Positions 22,495 to 36,204 of a stretch of DNA of 64,000 bases are shown here, piece after piece. This DNA comes from Magnolia sinica. Its lineage: Eukaryota; Streptophyta; Magnoliopsida; Magnoliales; Magnoliaceae. The translations under genes were made by a program, and so were the position numbers. Where the stretch lies: contig NC_080588.1 of the NCBI RefSeq assembly GCF_029962835.1, forward strand, positions 18,184,001 through 18,248,000, in the 5' to 3' direction. Numbering within the stretch: position 1 is the first letter of the stretch; every line of letters starts with the position of its first letter. The notes under the pieces are model-generated. The model saw only the letters and a list, made by a program, of their open reading frames with translations. It had not been told where the DNA came from and did no database searches.

Positions 22495-24894
22495 CTACAC
22501 ACCGGGTATCAGAAACTTGCACGAGCGGCGATTATGCCCGATTTGTTTGCAACGCCCACACTTTACTGTTTTCGATTCCTCTCCACGCGGTGGAATTCTA
22601 AGCTTTTTGGGTCTTCCAGCTGACCTCCTCTGTCTTAGGGGTTTAATCTGCACACAATACTCCATCCCCGCTAAAATTTTCTACTCGCTATTGTCGCGAA
22701 CTGGATACACTGATTCGCTATGCGTGGCCAGGTAATTATGCACCGTGTAGAATGGGGAGCAGTATAAGTAGTGATCCAGATTGTAGTTTATGCAGGCTGA
22801 CGGGACATGCATGCAAGGGTACCCCTTTATGTCAAACTCACGACATGTACATGAAAACTTACTGAGCTTCACCGTATCGTTATAATCTCTAACGACATAG
22901 TACTCATCTCGAGAAATAGCATGGCAGCGAACATCTCGCGCCTTCTGCATGATATCCTTTAACTGTTTCTCTGCCCATGTTGTCGATGGACCCACAAATG
23001 ATGCCGCCGATTCTTGTCTCTTGTAAAACAATTCCTGTATCTTCAGTATTACAGCCTCTATCAATTTCGTAATAAGGTATTCGCGTGCTTCTTTGAAAAG
23101 GGCATTAACGCACTCAGAAATGTTCATCGTGACTAAGTTGAATCTTCTTCCTGGAAAGTGCGAAGATGCCCATCTCTCGTACCCGATTTCTATTATCCAT
23201 GCATGTACTGGGGGATTGGTTATTTCGATATCATGCATTATTTTTTCAAATTCAGCCCTCCTGCAAGTCTTCACAGCCATCCAGTAATACATCTCCAACG
23301 ACTTGTCCTTAAAAGTGTCCACCAAGTTTCTGTAGATGTGGTATGCATAATACGCATGGATCGCACATGGGAAGACTTAGGGAACCTTTTTCATTAGACT
23401 TTTATGTCGGTCGGATATAATGACAAGACCCTTCACAGACCCTAACACATTGTTAAGGTGGGTAAGAAACCAATTCCAACTACTGCTGTTCTCTGATTCT
23501 CCGATGCCAAACGCAAGTGGAAATATATGATTGTCCCCATCTAAGGTTACGACGATGAATAGCACACCCTTGTATTTGCCCTTTAAGTGTGTCCCGTTAA
23601 AAGCCAATACCCTCCGCAATGATTTCTAAAAACTTCGTATGCATTGTCCGAGAGCTAGAAAACATCTCTTGAACCTCCAAGTTTGTTGGTTTACAGAAAC
23701 GGCAGTAACTGTCCCTGGGTTGGCCCTCCTCAACTCATGCAAATACAAAGGGAGTTGATTGTAGGAGTCTTCGTAAGACCCCATCACGTGATTAATTGCA
23801 AGCTTGCTAGCTTTCCATGCCTTCCAATAACTGTTACGAATATTATATTTCTCTTGCATGGCGAAGATAATGTCAATTGGCCTCAACCCTAGGCGTTGTT
23901 CAATGCGGCTAATAACCAGATCACACGCTAGCTTACTATTGGCTTGCCGGTGATCGCTCTTCATCCATGACATGCCGCACGTGTGTTTTAATTCATAAGT
24001 CTGTATTTTGAATATACTTGTATCATTCTCCCGAGATGCATGAACCCTCCATTCGCATGCATCTTCGAAGCACACCACAGTAAATCTCCTAGAATTTAAG
24101 TATATTACTCTATACTGGAAATTATTCCGAATTACAAACTGACTCAAAACATACTGGCACCAACTCTTGTCCTTAAACGTTTGCCCAGCAGCTATATCAG
24201 TCAGTTCACATAACAAATCAGTATATTCCAACATTTTTGCATTGGTGAATGCATCATCATCAAATGGCGGAAAAACTTGACGAGTCATAAGGTTTGATGT
24301 GTCGGGAAGGTCTCGAAGTGGAATGTCGCTTACACGCACAGATGAGATGGTGGATGATGATGGCAGATCTGCTGTTGATGCTAATGGCGGTGTCTTGTAT
24401 TCATAATTACTTTTAATGTTAACTGCACCACTGACTTGCGTAGTCACGATGTTTAATGTTTGCAGCGGCTCGGGTAATTGATCATTGCTTACTACCACTT
24501 GTAGTGGAGAGGGATTGTATTTAAATTCCACGCCATACTCATCAGCCACACTGTCCACGTATGTTGTGGTATTGATGTGTTGGATTGTTTCGATGACTAA
24601 CAGGATGAATTTATCCGAATTCTTAAACTGGTAAGACAAGAACTCTTTGACGTCATCGTCATCTTCGATTTCAATTAGAGGTATTGATTCGTTAGTGCAA
24701 GGATTCAATATTTTCATCCTAATATCACAATCTTCTGGTCTGCTCTTAATAATCTTGTAAATTCTAGATCGAAGCTCCTCGTATGTAGTCTCGAGACATA
24801 GCGTCATTTATTTTAATGTTCCACCCGTGTACGAGTATCGCTTGTTTTCAAATTCTAACTCCCCGCCAGAAGAGCACATGATTCTTGTAGCCAT
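22495..24894 (-). pseudogene. mudrA-like MULE transposase, nearly intact
   Basis: A single 800-codon frame from ATG at 24892-24894 to TAG at 22495-22497, with no frameshift and four nonsense codons (24808-24810, 23626-23628, 23377-23379, 22681-22683). Order of domains: N-terminal PB1-like block (about residues 30-90), MuDR DNA-binding region (about 220-340, with HTCGMSWMKSDHRQA), MULE DDE core, SWIM zinc finger C682-x-C684..C694-x-H696, and a CCHC knuckle C779, C782, H787, C792 after a GRPKK-type basic stretch. In the core the first catalytic residue is changed: FNGTHLKGKYKG has Asn433 where DGTHLKG is the rule. Asp495 (SDRHKS) and Glu594 (ISECVN) remain. The enzyme would cut and join the MULE ends in the nucleus; this copy should be dead. 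It points towards the element interior, 2 kb from the right terminus, as is common. Confidence 0.9.
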
Positions 24895-25075
24895 TATCTG
24901 AAAACTAATACAATGACACATTATCAGTGAATCATAAATCAATGGAACCATGCCATATGACAAAACTCAATTAAATAATGAAGGACTTTCGTTGTTAACA
25001 AATAGTTTCAAGTGGTGCTTGTTTAATTTTGTGACGCTATCTATCATGCCATTGAGCGAGGGAGACATTATCAGT
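24895..25075. other. Upstream region of the transposase
   Basis: Short AT-rich spacer between the transposase start and array A'. It would hold the transposase promoter; I cannot point to a specific element. Confidence 0.4.
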
Positions 25076-26330
25076 TTGAGCGGAGCACATGAAATTCAGC
25101 AGGGCAACCTGAAATTTGAGCAGGTCAAAATAGAAATTCAGCGGGAGTAACCTAAAATTGAGCTGGGCAAACTAGGAAATGAGCGGGGTAAGCATAAAAT
25201 TGAGCAGGGTAAATATGAAATTGAGCGGGGCAAACTAGGAAATGAGTGGGCCAAGCATGAAATTAAGCGGGGCAAACTAGGAAATGAGCGGGGTAAGCAT
25301 TAAATTGAGCGGGGCAAGCATGAAATTAAGTGGGGCAAACTAGGAAATGAGCGGGACAAGCATGAAATTGAGCATGGCAAACTAGGAAATGAGCGGGGCA
25401 AGCATGGAATTGAGCAGGCCAAACTAGGAAATGAGCGGGGTAAGCATGAAATTGAGCAGGACAAACATGAAATTGAGCGGGCCAAACTAGGAAATGAGCG
25501 AGGCAAGCATGAAATTGAGCGGGCCAAACTAAGAAATGAGCGGGGCAAGCATGAAATTGAGTGGGGCAAACATGAAATTGAGTGGGGCAAATTAGGAATT
25601 GAGCGGGCCAAGCATGAAATTGAGCGGGGCAAACTAGGAAATGAGCGGGGCGGCATAAAATTGAGCAGGGCAAACTAGGAAATGAGCGGGGCAAACTAGG
25701 AATTGAGTGGGGCAAGCATGAAATTGAGCGGGGCAAACATGAAATTGAGTGAGGCAAACACGAAAATGAGCGGGGCAAACAATATTTTGAGCGAGCATAT
25801 CGTGATATTGAATTGGCCAAACATTTCTTCGAGCAAGCATAGCATGATATTAAGCGGGGCAAACATTAAATTAAGTGAGCATTGCATGGATATTGAATGA
25901 GCAAACTGTAAATTGAACGAGCATAGGATAATATTGAGCTAGGCAAATAGTAGATTGAGCAATCCTAGCATTATATTTATCTCTGCAAACATTAAATTGA
26001 CCTTATCTACCATAAAATTAAGCTGGGCAAACATTACATTAAGCGATCCTAGCATGAAATTTATCGCAGTAAACATTAAATTGACCTTATCTACCATGAA
26101 ATTAAACTGGGCAAACATTAAATTGAGCAATCCTAGCATGAAATTTATCGCAGCAAACACTACATTGACCTTATCTACCATGAAATTAAGCTGGGCAAAC
26201 ATTAAATTGACCTTATCTACCATTAAATTAAGCTGGGCAAACATTAAATTGAGTGATCCTAGCATGAAATTGAGCAGGGTAAACATGGAATTCAGCGAGT
26301 GTAGCATCAGATCAAGTGAGCCGTAACATA
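25076..26330 (-). repeat. 21-bp tandem array A' (right MULE subterminal, inverted)
   Basis: About 55-60 steps of GGGGCAAACATGAAATTGAGC and GGGGCAAACTAGGAAATGAGC, the exact reverse complement of the array A monomers at 3.7-7.3 kb. The steps are regular to about 25780, then drift. 25960-26270 is a late variant with a longer unit containing ATTAAATTGACCTTATCTACC. The long ORFs on both strands are repeat artefacts. Together with array A this forms a mirror-image subterminal arrangement. Confidence 0.9.
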
Positions 26331-26799
26331 GAATTGGGTGTGCTTCAAATTGAATTGAGCAAGTTTGACATGGATTCAATCGATCAACACATAAAATTAA
26401 TTAAGCCTAACGCATGAAATTGACTAAGCCTAACACAAGGAATTGACTAAACTTTGCATGCAATGCCATTGTACGAGTGTAGCTTTTGTTTTTAAAGATC
26501 TATAACTCTAACTGCCGCAGTACCGGTCAAATGCACGTTGAAGAGAGGTGCTTTGGAGTGAGGGAATATTTTGAACCTTTTCAAGGAAATGCAACCACTT
26601 TGTTGGATTTCACCTAACCCTAGCTAAGATGAAATATGGAAAATGTAGAATAACGATATCTAGATGGATATCTAGATGCTTTACAGAGATTTCAGTCACG
26701 AAAATGAGAAGAAAACCCTCCGTACTTCACTTCTCCGTTCGAAGAGAGTGTACTTGTTTTTTTCATTAAGGAGAGTGAAAGCAATGCTGAAAAGCAGCA
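26331..26799. other. MULE right subterminal region, no gene
   Basis: Decayed GAATTGACTAAGCC-like steps run to about 26460, then unique sequence. Nothing coding. Confidence 0.5.
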
Positions 26800-26945
26800 G
26801 CAGTGAAAAGAGTATGCAAAAGGAAGGGGTATTTTCATCCTGAAATTCGTAATCCGCACGTGCAGGTCTAAGTTGCAAAAGAAGGTTTGTCTTCTTTCAT
26901 AAAAACAGCGGGCTAAAAGGTGGGGTCCACAGTCCTAAATGTCTC
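26800..26945 (-). repeat. Right terminal inverted repeat of the MULE
   Basis: Reverse complement matches 2516-2660. The terminal bases are ..AGTCCTAAATGTCTC. Confidence 0.88.
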
Positions 26946-26954
26946 TTATTTATT
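26946..26954. repeat. Right 9-bp target-site duplication of the giant MULE
   Basis: TTATTTATT, identical to 2507-2515. Confidence 0.9.
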
Positions 26955-26984
26955 TTTTATTTTTTGTTGTTGTAATCTCTACCG

Positions 26985-27405
26985 CTTTTTGTGGGTCCCA
27001 TTATGATGTATGTGTTATATCCAAACCGTCCATCTATTTGGCAAACTCGTATTAAGGCTTAAAACGAAAAATAAGACAATTCTAGCTATCAAATGGACCA
27101 CACCGTAAAAGGCAGTGGAGGATTGATCATCTACCATTGAAATCCTTTCAGAGGTCACAGAAGTTTTAGATCAATATGAAATTTGTTTTCCACTTCATCC
27201 AGGTCTTTGTGACCTTATGAATAGATTGGATGGAAAATATATGTTATGGTTTAACAGTGAAAATCAAGTTTCCCGCTGCTATTTGTGGTGTGGTCCAGTT
27301 GATCTTGGATAAGATTCTTTTTTCTGATAATACTCTGAAATGATCTCGAAATATGGATGAACGGTGTGGATATAATAAATACATCATTGTGGGGCCCATG
27401 TCGAG
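26985..27405. mobile_element. Hairpin MITE copy
   Basis: Starts GTGGGTCCCATTATGATGTA with ATCCAAACCGTCCATC. Ends GGATGAACGGTGTGGATATA and ACATCATTGTGGGGCCCA, the mirror of the start. The interior has family words CAAATGGACCACACC, ATTGAAATCC, TCATCCAGGTCTTTGTGACC and TGGTGTGGTCCA. Non-coding. Confidence 0.7.
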
Positions 27406-27579
27406 GAGCGTCAGCGCTCGTCTTCACACCCCAGCCAATCCGCTCCGGGAGGAATGAATGACGGGGGTATTTTGGTCCCTTGAAAAGTCGGCCGTACACA
27501 GGGGAGTATTCTTGGAAGCTTAAAAAGAGGTGGGCTTCAAATGGCTGGTGGGCCATAAATGGGTCGTACAGTAGGAAAT
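27406..27579. other. Spacer between MITE copies
   Basis: Short non-coding stretch with AGCCAATCCGCTCC, a recurrent word at the outer border of this MITE family. Confidence 0.4.
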
Positions 27580-27850
27580 TTCCCCGATGTTTGGTTTCCA
27601 TTCACACAGGTGTGTGAGACCTCGTGAACAGGTTAGATGACAAATAACCATCACTGTGGGCCATAGAAAAGTTTTAACGTTGGAAGTCATTATTTTCACT
27701 ATTTTCTGTACCGTGCTCTATTTGAGATTTGGATGCACTTCAATTTTGGCTCATGCCATGAGATGAGCTAAAAAAATAAAATGAATTGGCGGTGTGGATG
27801 TAACACATGATACGGTGGGCCCTCCAGAGTCTCCACACTACAATAAAAGG
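27580..27850. mobile_element. Partial hairpin MITE copy
   Basis: Right half only: GTGTGTGAGACCTCGTGAAC, then GGTGTGGATGTAACACATGA and TACGGTGGGCCC. Confidence 0.55.
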
Positions 27851-27999
27851 TGGTGAGTGCTACACTACAATCTGCCTCGGTAAGCTTGTGAAATGACATG
27901 GCAGTGATAAATGATTGGTGGGGCCGTATGTTTGGCAGAAGTGCTGGGCCTTTTATAATAAGATATTTGGGCGGAAGCGGATTACACACCACTAACCTA

Positions 28000-28330
28000 G
28001 CTAGTGTGTTGATGTCACATCACGAGGTATGCATTATGTCATAACGGTTTGTTCATTTGGCGACCTCATCATAAGGCTTGAGCCGAAAACTAAGACCGAT
28101 CCAAAGATGAAATGGACAACACTGCAAAAAACAGTGAGGATTAAACGTCTATCATTGAAACCCTTGTGGGGTGACTTAAGTTTTGGATCAATGTGATATT
28201 TGTTTTTACTCTTCATCTAGGTCTGCCTGACATTATGAATAGATTGGATGGAAAATAAACATTATGCTGGGGCCATGAATGTTTCCAACGTGAGAACAGT
28301 TGTCCCACTGCCATTTGTGGCGTCCGACTT
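28000..28330. mobile_element. Partial hairpin MITE copy
   Basis: Left and middle portions: GTATGCATTATGTCATAACG, AAATGGACAACACTGC, TCATCTAGGTCTGCCTGACA. The right arm is cut short at GACTTGAGCTTTGGATATGA. Confidence 0.55.
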
Positions 28331-28439
28331 GAGCTTTGGATATGACTCAGACCTGCCAGGTGGGTAGTGTGTGCCACACCAGCCAATCTGCATCCTATTT
28401 TGGCAGTCGGAAGTGGATTGGCTGGTACGGTGCACACCA

Positions 28440-28900
28440 GCGACCTTGTTGGTGTATTGACGTCTCCAAGTTCCATGAGCCCGGCCATGAGGAATGTGTT
28501 ATATCCAAATCATGTTTATTTTGCGAGATTATTCTTAAGGATTGCTTAAAAATAAAATAGATCCAAAGATTAAGCGATCACATTGGAGAAAGCACTGTGA
28601 GATTAAACATCTATCATTTAAATCTTCTTGGGGTTGCAGAAGTTTTGAGATCAATTTGATATTTCTTTTTTTTTTTTTTTTTCTTCATCCATGTTTGTAT
28701 GACCTTTTGAACAGATTAGATGGAGAAAAAATATTATAGTGACCTATACGGTGGGAATCATTGTCCCACTACTATTTGTGATGTGGTCGGCTTGAGCTTT
28801 GGATATGACTCATTTCTGAGCACGTCCTAAAATGATCTCAGCGAATGGATGGGTGGGGTAGATACAATAAATATATTATGGTGGGGTCCAATAGAACTTT
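28440..28900. mobile_element. Hairpin MITE copy
   Basis: Begins CCTTGTTGGTGTATTGACGTC with GGAATGTGTTATATCC. Ends GGATGGGTGGGGTAGATACA and TATTATGGTGGGGTCC. Confidence 0.6.
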
Positions 28901-28979
28901 GATATTCTTTCCATTGTAAGTTATGTGATTTAAGGATTGCTGGCCCCTTCTACGTGCGCGTACACACACCAGTTGCTGG

Positions 28980-29405
28980 TGACTTGGCTGATGCGTCTAC
29001 GTTACCAAGTTTTGGGAGTCTTAGCATGAGATATGTGTTATGTCCAAACCGTCCGCCCATCTGGTGATCTTGTCCTGAGCTTGAAAAATAAGAGGGATCC
29101 AAATATCAAGTGCACAACACTGCAAAAAGCAGTGAAGGATCAACGTGATATTTGTTTTTCCTCTTCATCTAGGTCCGGGTGACTTTAATAACCGATTAGA
29201 TGGAAAGTAAATGTTACAGTAGGCCCTATAAATGTTTTAATGATGAGAATCATTGGGCCACTTCTATTTGTGGTGTGGTCCACTTGATCTTTGGATATGA
29301 CTTATTTTTGAGCTCATTTATTTTAAAAAATGACTTAACCGAATGAATAAACGGTATGGATATAATAAATGCATGATTATGGGCCCGTGAAAATTTAATA
29401 CCGGT
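28980..29405. mobile_element. Hairpin MITE copy
   Basis: ATATGTGTTATGTCCAAACC with CGTCCGCCCATC at the left; GAATAAACGGTATGGATATA and GATTATGGGCCCGTG at the right; TGTGGTGTGGTCCACTTG inside. Confidence 0.65.
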
Positions 29406-29569
29406 CGGAGGTTGGTGGTGTGTGGTACACCAGCCAATCCGCTTCCTCGTACGTGGCCACCTCTTACAGCATGCGGCTACCAATCGAATGTCATGATGTC
29501 ACCTCACTGCTGCATCCATTTCTTTAATATGCCAATGTTATGTGCCAATGCAACCTTCAAAGCAGATTG

Positions 29570-29668
29570 GATGGGGGTACCACACACCACCCACCTGGCT
29601 GGTGTGTCCACGTTACCAAGTCCAGTGGTTCTCATCATACTGTGTGTGTTATGTTACCATCCATTATT

Positions 29669-29699
<31 letters not shown>

Positions 29700-30250
29700 T
29701 ATAGCTTGTTAGTACACCCCACCGTCAGTTCACACTTCACTGTTAGCCACCCCAGTGGGGACCGATGCCAAGACCTCAGGGTTGAAGCAAGGTATCTTTC
29801 ACTCAGTCTGCCACTTGAGCTATGAATCAGGGTCTTATCACCCTCCATTCATTTGGTGAGCTTGTCCGAATACTTGAGCTGAAAAATATGACAGATCTGA
29901 AGATGAAGTGGACCACACTTCAAAAAGCAATGGAGAATTAAATGCCTATGAAACTGTCTCTAAACACATAAGTTTTGGATCAATATGATATTTGTTTTTC
30001 CTCATCAAGTTGTAGACCTTATGAGATGAATGGATTGGAAAATAAACATATATGAATGTTTTAACATTGAAAATCATTGTCCCATTGCTACTTTTGGTGT
30101 GGCCCACTTGATCTTTGGATATAACTCATCTTTGGGGTCGTATTTTAAAATATCTTTCCAAATGCTGGTGTGGATATAATAAATAGATCATTATGAGCCC
30201 ATGTAACTTTGATGGAAGCAGATTGGCGGGTGTACCACACACCAGCTATA
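29570..30250. mobile_element. Hairpin MITE copy interrupted by a SINE
   Basis: Family sequence stops at GTGTGTGTTATGTTACCATCC (29641-29662) and resumes at CACCCTCCATTCATTTGGTG (29840-29859). It runs to GCTGGTGTGGATATAATAAA and TCATTATGAGCCCATG near 30205. Removing 29666-29839 plus one 10-bp duplicate restores a continuous family member. Confidence 0.65.
29666..29839 (-). mobile_element. tRNA-derived SINE with 10-bp target duplication
   Basis: On the minus strand it starts TGATAAGACCCTGATTCA, followed by a pol III A-box TAGCTCAAGTGG (29811-29822) and a poor B-box-like TTGCTTCAACCC (29779-29790). A body with CCCCACTGGGGTGGC comes next, and it ends in an (AAAT)n tail at 29666-29700. Direct repeats ACCATCCATT (29656-29665) and ACCCTCCATT (29840-29849) flank it, 9 of 10 identical. 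About 174 bp, non-coding, mobilised in trans by LINE enzymes if ever active. Confidence 0.8.
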
Positions 30251-30319
30251 CAACTGGTGTAGATGCCTGTTGTGGGAAGACGAGCGCTGACACTCTGAGT
30301 TGTCCAGTTTAAAGGAGAT

Positions 30320-30770
30320 TAAAGTTATATGAGCCCCACAATGATGTATTTATTATATCCACAGCGCTCATCCATTTTTTGAGATCATTTTAAAGCAATA
30401 GACAAAAAATGAATCATGTCCAAAGCTGAAATGGACCACACCAAACATAGAAGCGAGGATAATGATTTTTACCGTTAAAAAATCCATAACGTTTATTTTC
30501 CATCCAATATGTTAATAAGGTCACAAACACATGGATGAAGAGGAAAAATAATTCAAATTGATCCGAAACTTCTATAAGCCCCAAAAGGGTTTCAATTGTA
30601 GACGTTGAATCCCCACTACTTTTTGCAGTGTGGTCCACTTGATCTTTAGATCTGTCTTATTTTTCGGCTCAAGCTTTAAGACAAGCTCACGAAATGGATG
30701 AACGGTTTGGATATAACACACACCTCATGATGAGACCCACAGAACTTGCTAACATCAATAGATAAGCTAT
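30320..30770. mobile_element. Hairpin MITE copy
   Basis: GAGCCCCACAATGATGTATT at the left mirrors GGATATAACACACACCTCATGATGAGACCCAC at the right (30706-30737). The interior has GAAATGGACCACACC and TGTGGTCCACTTGATC. Confidence 0.7.
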
Positions 30771-30889
30771 ATAGCTGGTTTGTGGTACACCGGCCAATCC
30801 ACTTCCAACTTTGATCTCCTTTGAAACGTTCGTACAACTCGCTACTCGAGAAGGTCTGTACGCTCTTTTTAGCAGGTCGCCTACCCGCA

Positions 30890-31135
30890 CCAGTAGAGCT
30901 GGGCATATCGGGCCCGATCCGGTGGATTTGACCCTATCAGACCCGATCAGACCCGAATCGCACTAAACCGACAGCTTGGATCGGTCAGGTTCGAGCAGGA
31001 TAATGCAGATCCGACTATTAATCAGATCGGGTTCGGGTTAACGTCAAGTCAGACCGCACCGATCCGAAATCCGATCCATTTAGATCCGAACCAATCTGAT
31101 TTGGACCGGACCGGATATGTAATTAAACACTAATT
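30890..31135. repeat. GATCCG/CCGGTT-rich stretch, hAT-like subterminal composition
   Basis: Begins AGTAGAGCTGGGCATATCGGG and continues with many CAGACCCGATC, GGTTCGGGTT and GATCCGAA words. This is the look of small hAT-type element ends (GGGCA..CGGGTCGGGT). No partner end was found, so only the composition is claimed. Confidence 0.45.
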
Positions 31136-31149
31136 TACTATTTTACCCC

Positions 31150-31153
31150 TCAT

Positions 31154-31225
<72 letters not shown>

Positions 31226-31227
31226 TA
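31150..31227. repeat. (CA)n(TA)n(CA)n microsatellite
   Basis: Uninterrupted dinucleotide tract: ACACAC, then about 27 TA units, then ACACAC. Confidence 0.95.
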
Positions 31228-31429
31228 CTTTTACCCTTTTTATTTTTTTACCCTACCCTACCTGTCCCTCTCTACTCGCACGGCCGCACCCGAAAACCTG
31301 AAAACCCTCTCGTTGTCACTACTCGAATGTCGGCCACTCACGATCATGATCTAGCCATTCAGAGTCATTTATCAGGTAACCCACTCAGCCACTCAGATTA
31401 ATTAATTAATTAATTTTTAATTATTTTTG

Positions 31430-31560
31430 GAGGATCGCTCGTCGGCCAGCCATGGCTGCTGCCTGGTGGTGGCCCAGCCACCTTGGATCATCGGCTAACC
31501 ATGGCCGCTGCCCGCTGGTGATCCAGCCACCCCGGATCGTTGGCCAGCCATGGCTACATC
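31430..31560. repeat. Short tandem repeat with CCAGCCATGGC core
   Basis: Two and a half units of GGATCRTYGGCCAGCCATGG followed by CCGCTG..CCAGCCACC, about 50-60 bp each. GC-rich compared with its surroundings. Confidence 0.7.
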
Positions 31561-34595
<3,035 letters not shown>

Positions 34596-34599
34596 GCTC

Positions 34600-35880
34600 G
34601 AGACTAACAAAATGCTGGTTGGGGGGTGCGTTGAGACTCAAATATTGCATAATTTTTTCCATTTATATCTTGGTTTTATGAACATGAATTAGCTTGATGT
34701 TCTATTTTACTCATGTATGTGTTGCAAGGTGAATTTAAGATCTTGGATTAAAAAAGGGTGCTAAAAGTATGGATTTGATGCTTGAGAATCACTAAGGTAA
34801 GGGATGGATCTTAGGAAACCAAGATTGAAGCATTCATATACCAAAGATCTAAGAAAACCAAGTGAGGAATGAAGATTTGAAGTGAAGAATCCTAAAATCG
34901 TCCTGAAAAAGTGTATTATAAACTCTGAAGTCTATTTTGAAAAACTGCGGAGCGTAAATTCTATTTTAAATAAACTGCACAGCGTGAAGTCTATTTTGGA
35001 AAACTGAGTATATTTGAGGCAGTTTCTAGAGTTTTCTAACTTTGTACGAAAGTTGGAGTTCCCCATTTATAAATAGGGCTTCCTAGGGCATTCCTAAGCA
35101 TCATTTAAGGCATCCCAAAGCAAGATCTAGGTTTTTTTAAAGAGTTTTATAGTTTTAATTTGCTTTTCTTTACAAGCTTTGAGATATTTATTCTTTCTTG
35201 TTACTTTCTTTCTCTATTCTAGCTATGTTCTTCTAGTTTTCCCTAGCATAAGCTAGAAGGGAAGCACATAGGTTTAATAATTCTTTAAGTTATGATGATT
35301 GATTGTTTTAATGATGAGAAGAATGGTGTATGCATGTTATCTATTGTTTAGGTTTTGTTTTTTATCGTCATGTGAGATCCATATGTTTCCATCATATGAG
35401 ATCCACATTGATGAATAGGCTTACCCTGAATCAATCAGATTTCCTAGATAGGAGAGGTTCTTAACCTGTTACATTTCTTTGATTTATTATCTCATTGATA
35501 TTGAATTCTTAAAATCACCAGCGCTTGAGAATATATATATCAATGGTGCAAATTCATGATTTTCTAATCTTTTATATCATTTATTAAGATATTTAAACTA
35601 TTTTATTTTCCGATAAGGCTGATCATAGTGCTCAGATCCTAGTTGTGTTATCCAAGTCATCAAGATTTTGGAACATTAACCTATGTGTGGAACTTTGAAG
35701 CTTGGGTATTGTTTTAATTTAGTTGAATTACATCCATTCAAAAATCCCAAAATCAAATCATCAGTTTAGTTTTTTTATTACTTAGTTTGTTTTCATTTGA
35801 TTTTCTCATTCTCACAATTCATCTCCCTGTGGGATGGACCCTATATTCACAAGATATTACTTACGAACCTTTGTACTTGG
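34600..35880 (+). mobile_element. LTR-like region of a Ty3/gypsy element
   Basis: GGTTGGGGGGTGCGTTGAGAC near 34620, and CTCCCTGTGGGATGGACCC at 35824-35842, the phrase that closes LTRs of many plant Athila/Tat-type elements. 35340-35810 is repeated at 59438-59902, so the sequence is multi-copy. The exact ends are not visible. Confidence 0.5.
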
Positions 35881-36204
35881 AGGTAAGCAATCAAGTAACA
35901 GTACCTATAAGAAAGGACTTAAAAAAAGAATAATAGAATCTAGTTGCTCCATTCCCACAAATGTTGATCTCATCAAAAGCTCTACCTAACACTCATGATA
36001 TCTTAGAGGTTTTAAAAATACAAAGATCCCAGTAGCCCAAAAATCTCATGCGTGATTGGGGATCATTGGATTGAGCATGTACTATTTGATCGGGGGCAAG
36101 CGTGAATTTGATCCCATACTCAGTCTACGAATAACTTGGCCTAGGTGAATTAAAACCTACTAAGACCATACTCTAACTCGCTAGTCGTTTGATTCATATA
36201 ACGA
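35881..36204. other. Leader/gag remnant of the gypsy element
   Basis: No open gag frame is left; short pieces only. Confidence 0.35.

Larger units (their letters stand above)
2516..26945. mobile_element. Giant Mutator-like element (MULE), about 24.4 kb
   Basis: The ends are inverted copies of each other. The left begins GAGAAATTTAGGACTATGG; the right, read on the minus strand, begins GAGACATTTAGGACTGTGG. The match continues for about 130 bp at roughly 88-90% by eye. A perfect 9-bp duplication TTATTTATT flanks it. Inside are a mudrA-like transposase on the minus strand (22495-24894), a ULP-like gene with DUF1985 on the plus strand (7819-10898), subterminal 21-bp arrays in mirror orientation (3.6-7.7 kb and 25.1-26.3 kb), a PF20167-type gene and pieces of several host genes. 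MULEs with ULP-like cargo are known in plants (the Kaonashi/KI-MULE type). Many MULEs are well under 10 kb, so this size is unusual. The transposase is broken, so the element would need help to move. Confidence 0.88.

Noticed and set aside
22681-22735. Transposase ending at the stop at 22681
   Set aside because: The same frame continues for 61 more codons to a GRPKK stretch and a CCHC knuckle typical of MULE transposases, so 22681-22683 is a nonsense mutation (TGG to TAG).
25300-25900. ORFs rich in SCLPRSF/KLSGANM repeats, also at 3648-4153, 5729-6210 and 6715-6951
   Set aside because: Translations of array A monomers on either strand. The period of 7 residues is the 21-bp step, not a repeat protein.
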